Origin: Rhizobiaceae bacterium
Lineage (GTDB): Bacteria; Pseudomonadota; Alphaproteobacteria; Rhizobiales; Rhizobiaceae
NCBI GenBank assembly: GCA_016793565.1
Contig: JAEUMA010000734.1
Coordinates: forward strand, 1-5,402
DNA length: 5,402 nucleotides
Direction: 5' to 3'
Positions 1-4,384 of this stretch are shown here, piece after piece (the first letter of the stretch is position 1; the number at the start of each line of letters is the position of its first letter). The translations under genes and the position numbers were made by a program. The notes under the pieces are model-generated. The model saw nothing but the letters and a program-made list of their open reading frames with translations, did not search any database and had not been told where the DNA came from.

Positions 1-155
1 CCCTTTTCCCAGATCTTACGGGCGGCCTCCCTGGGGATCACGCCGATCTCGGCCAGCGCGTCGCAGGCATGCGCCTCGATCTCGAACCAGATCCGAAATC
101 GCGTCTCCGGCGACCAGATGGCAACCATTTCGGGGCGGGAATAGCGGGGGATCAT
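1..155 (-). CDS. purB: Adenylosuccinate lyase, N-terminal fragment (runs off the left edge)
   Basis: Only the first 51 complete codons are present. The protein begins MIPRYSRPEMVAIWSPETRF, which closely matches the N-terminus of bacterial PurB of the Bacillus type (MIERYSRPEMSAIW, recalled from memory). It continues with the helical segment containing EIEAHACDALAEIGVIPREA that is typical of domain 1. PurB belongs to the fumarase/aspartase superfamily. It acts in the cytosol at two steps of purine synthesis, cleaving SAICAR to AICAR plus fumarate and adenylosuccinate to AMP plus fumarate. The catalytic residues lie in later domains outside the window and cannot be checked. The ATG is supported by GAGGA five bases upstream. 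The gene lies 51 nt downstream of the unknown membrane protein gene on the same strand, so it could receive read-through, but nothing suggests a functional link. Confidence 0.95.
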   Translation of the reverse strand, partial: MIPRYSRPEMVAIWSPETRFRIWFEIEAHACDALAEIGVIPREAARKIWEK

Positions 156-160
156 GGCGG

Positions 161-165
161 TCCTC
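161..165 (-). promoter_or_regulatory. Ribosome binding site of purB
   Basis: Reading the minus strand, GAGGA is followed by the spacer CCGCC and then ATG. This is a near-consensus Shine-Dalgarno with 5-nt spacing, and it fixes the purB start at position 155. Confidence 0.7.
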
Positions 166-206
166 GTCGGTCGGCGACGGCGTCCTAACAGAGCCGCCCT
201 CCGGGC

Positions 207-701
207 TCAACGCCGGCGACGGGCAAACCAGAGGCTGGCGAGAAAAAGCGCGGCGAAGCCGAGGGGAAAATAGAGCCGCATGCCGACCGCCAGAAACTGG
301 TAGATCGCCGCCAGCGTGGTGAAGACGATCTGGTGGGTCCACAGCTTCGAAAAGGGCTCGCCGTGCCATTCGGAGTAGTAGAGCCGGTACTGATTGGCGT
401 AGAGCGCGGCCGCCAGACCGCTGGAAAAGACCGTCAGCGCCACGAAAGCGGCGGCAAAACGCTTCTCGGGCCGCTGCGCGCCAGTGAGTGTGGCGGCGGC
501 GATGGCAAGCGGAAAGGCAATCAGACCGCCGATCGCGAAGACCACCGCCACCGTGCCGACGGCCTGCGTCGTCTGCCAGCCAGCGCGCGTCAGGGATAGC
601 CAAGCGCTGGCGCCCATCAGCAGGGCCCACACGAGCGAGCCAGCCGCCAGGGTCGCGTAGGAAGGCAGGTCTGCCATGCGGTCGCGCAGGCCCCCAATCA
701 T
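207..701 (-). CDS. Small multi-pass inner-membrane protein of unknown function
   Basis: A 164-residue hydrophobic protein that I do not recognise. Apparent membrane segments lie near residues 16-37, 47-72, 81-102 and 124-160; the last is long enough to be one helix plus a re-entrant stretch, or two short helices. The loop after segment 2 is basic (RPEKR) and the C-terminus is RRRR, which by the positive-inside rule favours four passes with both ends in the cytoplasm. The polar, aromatic-rich loop at about 103-123 (YRLYYSEWHGEPF) would then face the periplasm. The ATG at 701 overlaps the stop of the P1 peptidase gene as ATGA, and no good Shine-Dalgarno precedes it, which points to translation by re-initiation. 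A second in-frame ATG at 677 would drop eight residues but also lacks a ribosome binding site. The coding call is firm because of its membrane-protein character and the overlap. Function is unknown; context suggests a role with the peptidase or the binding protein. Confidence 0.82.
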   Translation of the reverse strand: MIGGLRDRMADLPSYATLAAGSLVWALLMGASAWLSLTRAGWQTTQAVGTVAVVFAIGGLIAFPLAIAAATLTGAQRPEKRFAAAFVALTVFSSGLAAALYANQYRLYYSEWHGEPFSKLWTHQIVFTTLAAIYQFLAVGMRLYFPLGFAALFLASLWFARRRR

Positions 702-1711
702 CCGTGCAGCGACGACCACGCCGGCATGATGTCGCCATCCTCGGCGGTGGCGAGGAAAACGCCGCGAGCGATCGCCCGTGCCATGGTCGAGGCGGAGTGC
801 GCGTAGAAGTCGATCGCCTGGTCGGCCATGGGCACTATGCCGCTGGCCCCCGTGGCGAGTGCAAAGACCAGATCGCCATCGAACGGCGTGTGGGCCGGCC
901 AAATCGCCCGTGCGAACCCGTCGTGCGCCGACATTGCCAACCGCTTGGCGCCGGCGGAAGTCAGCACGGCGTCGGTCGCGACGACGGCGATCGTCGTGTG
1001 CGTGCGCGCCGGCTCTGTGTCGCGGTATTTGAGCCGAACGCGCTGAGCATCGGCCGGCAAGGGGGAGGGGAGACCAAGTCCGCCGAACTCGTCGCCGATT
1101 TCGAACGGCGCCGCCCAGAAATGCCGGGTCTGCCCGACCGTAACCGAACCGACCGGGTTGATAGCAGCCAGCGCTCCGATCGAAATCCCGTTGGGCAACA
1201 CCACCGAAGCCGAGCCGAGCCCGCCTTTCACGCCGGCTGTCAAAGCACCGGTGCCGGCGCCGGTGCTGCCTATGGCGAAGTCGAGAGCCGCCGTTGCAGC
1301 GGCCTCGAAGCCCAGTTCGCGATAGGGTCCATAGCGACCCCAGTCCTTGTCGCCGCCATTGTGGAGATCGGCCAGGATCGCTCCGGGCACGATCGGAACC
1401 GGGGTTCCGCGCACGTCGAAACCGATTCCATGCTCGCGAAGCCATGCGACGACGCCCGAGGCGGCATCCAACCCGAATGCGGACCCTCCCGACAGAGTGA
1501 TGGCATGGACGTGTTCGACCAGATTGTGCGGATCGAGCAGGTCGGTCTCGCGAGTGCCTGGCGCGCCGCCGAGGATCTGGACGCCGGCGACGGTCGGCCA
1601 ATCGCAAACGATTGCCGTCACCCCGGATTTCAATCGCGAATCGGAGGCGTTTCCGACGCGGATTCCCGCCACGTCCGTGATCAGGTTGCGCGGGCCGGGG
1701 CGTGGAATCAC
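698..1711 (-). CDS. P1-family (DmpA/NylC-type, MEROPS S58) self-cleaving peptidase or amide hydrolase
   Basis: A full-length protein of 337 residues, within the usual 320-380 range of the family. It begins with the family-typical GPRNLITDVAGIRVGNASD (residues 6-24), followed by TLSGGSAFGLDAASGV (72-87), a Gly-rich loop and AGVKGGLGSAS (159-169), and THTTIAVVATDA (237-248). Members are N-terminal nucleophile hydrolases that cut themselves into two chains and act on N-terminal or beta-amino peptides, D-amino amides or nylon oligomers. By alignment from memory to NylC (cleaved at Asn266/Thr267, with Asp306 and Asp308 in the active site), the nucleophile here is Thr239 and the acidic pair is Asp278/Asp280 in HTPFDGD. 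These spacings of 39 and 41 residues from the Thr match NylC. The residue before the Thr is His238, not Asn. There is no signal peptide, so the protein is probably cytoplasmic. The start is GTG, overlapping the upstream stop as GTGA, with GGAGG four bases before it. The true substrate is unknown. Confidence 0.93.
   Translation of the reverse strand: MIPRPGPRNLITDVAGIRVGNASDSRLKSGVTAIVCDWPTVAGVQILGGAPGTRETDLLDPHNLVEHVHAITLSGGSAFGLDAASGVVAWLREHGIGFDVRGTPVPIVPGAILADLHNGGDKDWGRYGPYRELGFEAAATAALDFAIGSTGAGTGALTAGVKGGLGSASVVLPNGISIGALAAINPVGSVTVGQTRHFWAAPFEIGDEFGGLGLPSPLPADAQRVRLKYRDTEPARTHTTIAVVATDAVLTSAGAKRLAMSAHDGFARAIWPAHTPFDGDLVFALATGASGIVPMADQAIDFYAHSASTMARAIARGVFLATAEDGDIMPAWSSLHG
1244..1267. 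repeat. 24-bp near-perfect palindrome inside the P1 peptidase gene
   Basis: The sequence AGCACCG-N10-CGGTGCT is palindromic at 11 of 12 base pairs, the single exception being T1252 opposite G1259. It encodes the Gly/Ala/Thr-rich loop STGAGTGA (residues 149-156), so the symmetry is probably a by-product of alternating GGC/GCC/ACC-type codons in a GC-rich gene. It could form a hairpin in the transcript, but nothing else suggests a regulatory role. Confidence 0.5.
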
Positions 1712-2769
1712 GGAACCTCCATCGGGACGAAGCGCGTACCGTCATAGACGAAGGCACGATAGGGATTGTCGCCGAGATTGCCGTCGGTGTCGAAACGAAC
1801 GGTGCCGATCGCAGTCACGAAATCGTGGCCGGCCAGCGTCTCGGTGACAGGCCTGCCGCTCGTCAGGGCCGCTTCCAGCGCCTGGGTGGCGACTTCGACC
1901 GCCGCATAAGCGGGCAGGGCGTAGCCTTCCGGGACCACCTGCCGCTCGGAAAAGCGGCTGAGCACCTCCGGAGATGCGCCATCCGACCATTCGGGCAGGC
2001 CGATCATGATGGTGCCCGCCGCCAACGGCGTTTCACCGGGCGCACCCCGCAGCCCCTCGCCGCCGGCGAAAATCATGCCGTTTCCAAGCGCGGCTGCATC
2101 CCGGGCAAGGATTGCGATGTCCTCGCGGTCGCCTCCTACCAGAACCCTGGTGGCGCCGGCCTTTCTCAGCCGGCCGACTGTTGCCACCTGATTGTCGAGT
2201 TGGGGACGAAACGTGTCCACGAACACCGGTTTCAGCCCGTTCTGCTCGGCCGCGTTGCGAAAGCTCTCGGCGAGCTCGCGTCCGTAGATCGTGCCGTCGT
2301 CGATGATGGCAAAGAGCTCGTCGCGCCAGAGCCGCGTCAGGATCGCGGCGGTGGCCGCGCGTTCGTCGTCCGCACGCGGTCCGAGCCTGTAGACGAGCCA
2401 CCCTGTCTTCTTGCGGCGATCCGTCAGACTGTTGGTGCGCACGCCGGGCGTGACGACCGGAATTCCGGCGGTGGTGAGGACCGGCAGCGCCGCCTCGATC
2501 GCCTCCGTGCACAGGAAGCCGGTCACTGCGGCGACCTTTGCTGCGACCATGTCCCGTGCCGCACCTTCGCCGCCTTGCGCGGTGCAGGCGTCGTCGCGCA
2601 CGGTGAGCGTGACACCGAGGTCGGCGGCGGCGATCTCGGCTCCGGCGCGCATCTGCTGACCGAGCAGGGCGGACGGCCCGCTGAGCGGCGCGATCACGCC
2701 GATGCCATCGGCGCCGGCGCCGTGGATCATGCCTGCAGACAAGGCGATCGAGACGATCGTTCGGCGCAT
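1708..2769 (-). CDS. LivJ-like periplasmic substrate-binding protein (Peripla_BP_6 type)
   Basis: A 353-residue protein of the branched-chain amino acid/amide ABC-transporter binding family, of normal family length. Residues 1-20 (MRRTIVSIALSAGMIHGAGA) form a signal peptide with a likely AGA/D cleavage, so the protein acts in the periplasm. The first lobe starts with IAPLSGPSALLGQQMRAG (26-43). The inter-lobe region has DDGTIYGRELAESF (157-170). The C-terminal part has PAYAAVEVATQALEAAL (286-302) and GTVRFDTDGNLGDNPY (322-337), all typical of the family. Cys62 and Cys87 have the same 25-residue spacing as the disulfide of E. coli LivJ (Cys53-Cys78), in similar contexts (DDAC and FLC). The chosen ATG at 2769 has GGAAAGGG four bases upstream and begins exactly at the signal peptide; an in-frame ATG at 2859 would add 30 non-signal residues. 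It heads the minus-strand operon. No permease or ATPase genes are visible nearby, so it may be an orphan that feeds a transporter encoded elsewhere. Ligand is unknown. Confidence 0.92.
   Translation of the reverse strand: MRRTIVSIALSAGMIHGAGADGIGVIAPLSGPSALLGQQMRAGAEIAAADLGVTLTVRDDACTAQGGEGAARDMVAAKVAAVTGFLCTEAIEAALPVLTTAGIPVVTPGVRTNSLTDRRKKTGWLVYRLGPRADDERAATAAILTRLWRDELFAIIDDGTIYGRELAESFRNAAEQNGLKPVFVDTFRPQLDNQVATVGRLRKAGATRVLVGGDREDIAILARDAAALGNGMIFAGGEGLRGAPGETPLAAGTIMIGLPEWSDGASPEVLSRFSERQVVPEGYALPAYAAVEVATQALEAALTSGRPVTETLAGHDFVTAIGTVRFDTDGNLGDNPYRAFVYDGTRFVPMEVP
1716..1720 (-). promoter_or_regulatory. Ribosome binding site of the P1 peptidase, embedded in the upstream gene
   Basis: On the minus strand GGAGG is followed by TTCC and the GTG start. 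The motif lies in the codons for the last residues (MEVP) of the substrate-binding protein. It decides the GTG start at 1711 and the 4-nt GTGA overlap. Confidence 0.7.
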
Positions 2770-2773
2770 GGCG

Positions 2774-2781
2774 CCCTTTCC
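2774..2781 (-). promoter_or_regulatory. Ribosome binding site of the substrate-binding protein
   Basis: On the minus strand GGAAAGGG is followed by CGCC and ATG (2769-2767). This purine-rich stretch supports the shorter start directly before the signal peptide rather than the in-frame ATG at 2859. Confidence 0.6.
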
Positions 2782-2825
2782 AACCTGGCGGTGCGGGCCA
2801 AGACCGCGCCGTAAGCACTGGCCCG

Positions 2826-2859
2826 TAGACGGTCTAGAAGCACAATTTTGCGGACGCAA
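2826..2859. promoter_or_regulatory. Two short inverted repeats in the divergent intergenic region (candidate operator)
   Basis: TAGAC-G-GTCTA (2826-2836) and TTGCG-GA-CGCAA (2848-2859) are perfect inverted repeats. Their centres are about 22-23 bp apart, close to two helical turns. They lie between the substrate-binding protein start and the flavin reductase promoter, where a shared regulator could bind. Five-base arms occur by chance at a noticeable rate in a gap this size, so this is only a candidate. No regulator gene is encoded in the window. Confidence 0.25.
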
Positions 2860-2878
2860 CCGCGAAAGGCCCGTTTCC

Positions 2879-2907
2879 TTGCTGGTTGTTTACCTCCGTC
2901 ATATATA
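2879..2907 (+). promoter_or_regulatory. Candidate sigma70-type promoter for the flavin reductase-coxDE operon
   Basis: TTGCTG (2879-2884) and TATATA (2902-2907) are separated by exactly 17 bp, in the only AT-rich pocket of the intergenic region. Transcription would start near 2913-2915. That gives a leader of about 19 nt to the GTG at 2933, and only about 7 nt to the GTG at 2921. An inverted repeat, CCGTC (2896-2900) with GACGG (2911-2915), flanks the -10 element and might be an operator. An opposing promoter for the minus-strand operon must lie in the same gap, but I saw no convincing -35/-10 pair for it. Confidence 0.45.
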
Positions 2908-2932
2908 GGGGACGGCAAGGGTGGAACCGCGC

Positions 2933-3427
2933 GTGCTCAAGAAATACGAGATCGGACCGCAGGCTTATCGCGACGCGATGGCGCGTTTCGGCGGCGCAGT
3001 GCATGTGGTGACCACTGATGGACCCGCCGGCAGGCGCGGCGCCACGGTCATTGCCGCCTGCTCCGTTTCCGACAGCCCGCCGACGGTTCTGGTCTGCCTC
3101 AATCGCGAAAACCCGAAGAACGAAGCTTTTGTTACCAATGGTAAATTTGCGCTGAACACGCTGTCGTCGACGCAGCAGGCCCTGGCCGTGGCGTTTTCCG
3201 GACAGACCGGTCTGCAGCCCGAAGAGCGGTTTGCGCTGGGCGAATGGGACGTGATCGCCACCGGCGCACCGGCGCTTCAGGGCGCGCTCGCCACGTTCGA
3301 CTGCGAATTGATGGAGGCCAAGGAATGGGCCACCCACCGCGTGCTGTTCGGCAGGGTCGCCGGCCTCAGGACAGGTGACCATTTGAGGCCGCTGATCTAT
3401 CACGAGCGCAGTTACCATACCCTCTGA
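2933..3427 (+). CDS. RutF/HpaC-like NAD(P)H:flavin (FMN) reductase
   Basis: A flavin reductase-like domain protein of 164 residues from this start, normal for the family. The key stretches are YRDAMARFGGAVHVVTTDGP near the N-terminus, ACSVSDSPPTVLVCLNR (the flavin-binding segment, very like CSVTDTPPTLLVCLNR of E. coli RutF as recalled), FALNTLSSTQQALAVAFSG, and THRVLFGRV with the conserved His of the G(D/T)H motif. The protein ends in YHERSYHTL, like RutF (DRSYHAL). Such enzymes reduce free FMN or FAD with NAD(P)H in the cytosol and usually supply a two-component monooxygenase, but no oxygenase is visible here. Two GTG starts are possible. The one at 2933 has GGTGGA about seven bases upstream and fits RutF length and the promoter position. 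The one at 2921 adds MEPR, with GGGGA eight bases upstream that would lie outside the predicted transcript. It is 27 nt before coxD and likely heads that operon. Confidence 0.92.
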   Translation: MLKKYEIGPQAYRDAMARFGGAVHVVTTDGPAGRRGATVIAACSVSDSPPTVLVCLNRENPKNEAFVTNGKFALNTLSSTQQALAVAFSGQTGLQPEERFALGEWDVIATGAPALQGALATFDCELMEAKEWATHRVLFGRVAGLRTGDHLRPLIYHERSYHTL

Positions 3428-3454
3428 ACGGCCCGCGAGCAGGACGCAACGACC

Positions 3455-4384
3455 ATGACGAACATCGCGCCGCAAGCGATTCCGCACAGTATCGACCACA
3501 CGCTCGCCATGCTGGCGAACGCCGACTACGTCGCTGACCGGTCGCTCGCGACGGTTCTTTTCCTCAGCCTGCGCATGAAGCGCCCGCTGTTTCTCGAAGG
3601 CGAGGCGGGCGTCGGCAAGACCGAGATCGCGAAGGTCCTGGCATCCGCTTTGGGGCGCCGGCTGATCCGCCTGCAGTGCTACGAAGGCCTTGATGTCTCC
3701 TCGGCTGTCTATGAGTGGAACTACGCCGCCCAAATGATCGAGATCCGCATGGAGGAGGCGGCGGGACAGGCCGACCGCCAGCGGATGGAGAGCAGCGTCT
3801 TCTCGGAAAAGTTTCTGATCCGCCGCCCTGTGATGGAGGCGCTGACAGGGACCGCCGGCGCGGCGCCGGTGTTCCTTATCGACGAACTGGACCGAACCGA
3901 CGAGGCGTTCGAGGCCTTTTTGCTGGAGATCCTGTCGGACTTCCAGGTCACCGTGCCCGAACTGGGCACGATCAAGGCCGAGGAACCGCCGATCGTTATC
4001 ATCACCACCAACCGCACGCGTGAGATCCATGACGCGCTGAAGCGCCGTTGCCTCTACCATTGGGTCGACTACCCGAGCGCCGAGCGCGAACTGGAGATCG
4101 TCTCGCGCAAGGTGCCGCAGGCCAATCTCCGGCTTTCGGCCGAGGTCGTACGCTTCGTCCAGAAGCTGCGCGAGCTCGACCTCTTTAAGGCTCCCGGCGT
4201 CGCCGAGACGATCGACTGGGCCGGCGCGCTGACCGAGCTGGACAAGGTCGCTCTCGACCCCGAGACGGTATCAGACACGATCGGCGTGCTGCTCAAGTAC
4301 CAGGACGACATCGCCCGCATCGAACAGGGCGAAGGCCGGCGTATCCTCAAGGAAGTGAAGGCCGAGCTCTCGGCTGCGGAGTGA
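3455..4384 (+). CDS. coxD: CoxD-type MoxR-family AAA+ ATPase
   Basis: A 309-residue single-domain AAA+ protein. Walker A is GEAGVGKT (49-56), Walker B is VFLIDELDR (139-147), sensor 1 is IITTNRTRE (182-190, Asn186), and candidate arginine-finger residues lie in LKRRCLYHWVDYP (195-207). The segment GVAETIDWAGAL (248-259) and the closing KYQDDIARIEQ are typical of the CoxD-like branch of MoxR ATPases; Oligotropha CoxD is of similar size (about 295 residues, recalled). CoxD is a cytoplasmic chaperone-like ATPase reported to act in assembling the Mo/Cu active site of carbon monoxide dehydrogenase. Relatives pair with a VWA protein and serve other metal enzymes. Start ATG is preceded by AGGA ten bases upstream. 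The gene follows the flavin reductase by 27 nt and overlaps coxE by one base (TGATG), so ATPase and VWA partner are translationally linked. The family call is firm; the client enzyme here is unknown, and the gene need not serve CO oxidation. Confidence 0.93.
   Translation: MTNIAPQAIPHSIDHTLAMLANADYVADRSLATVLFLSLRMKRPLFLEGEAGVGKTEIAKVLASALGRRLIRLQCYEGLDVSSAVYEWNYAAQMIEIRMEEAAGQADRQRMESSVFSEKFLIRRPVMEALTGTAGAAPVFLIDELDRTDEAFEAFLLEILSDFQVTVPELGTIKAEEPPIVIITTNRTREIHDALKRRCLYHWVDYPSAERELEIVSRKVPQANLRLSAEVVRFVQKLRELDLFKAPGVAETIDWAGALTELDKVALDPETVSDTIGVLLKYQDDIARIEQGEGRRILKEVKAELSAAE

Noticed and set aside
191..208. GAGCC-N8-GGCTC inverted repeat at the end of the membrane protein gene, considered as a terminator
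   Set aside because: The stem is only five pairs, it overlaps the stop codon, and no T-run follows on the minus strand, so it does not look like an intrinsic terminator.
488..1747. A 419-codon open frame on the plus strand, opposite the P1 peptidase and the membrane protein gene
   Set aside because: The opposite strand carries the recognised family protein. This frame is Arg-rich with no motif or ribosome binding site, so it is a shadow.
1702..2814. A 370-codon open frame on the plus strand, opposite the substrate-binding protein
   Set aside because: The minus strand encodes a complete binding protein with a signal peptide. The plus frame has no domain features and would cross two real genes.
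2770..2859. A minus-strand promoter such as TTGCGT-N17-TAGACC for the substrate-binding protein operon
   Set aside because: The -10 match is weak (about three of six) and other placements are equally poor. A promoter must exist in this gap, but I cannot place it.
2767..2859. An in-frame ATG at 2859 that would extend the substrate-binding protein by 30 residues
   Set aside because: The extension is not signal-like, it would bury the signal peptide inside the protein, and the ATG at 2769 has a good ribosome binding site.
3855..3869. Perfect 7-1-7 palindrome CCGGCGC-G-GCGCCGG in coxD
   Set aside because: It encodes an Ala/Gly-rich stretch in GC-rich DNA, where such symmetry arises easily, and no other signal accompanies it.
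2834..4060. A 408-codon open frame on the minus strand, antisense to the flavin reductase and coxD
   Set aside because: It lies opposite two genes with clear family motifs. Its translation is rich in Arg and Gly with no recognisable domain, as expected for a mirror frame in GC-rich DNA.
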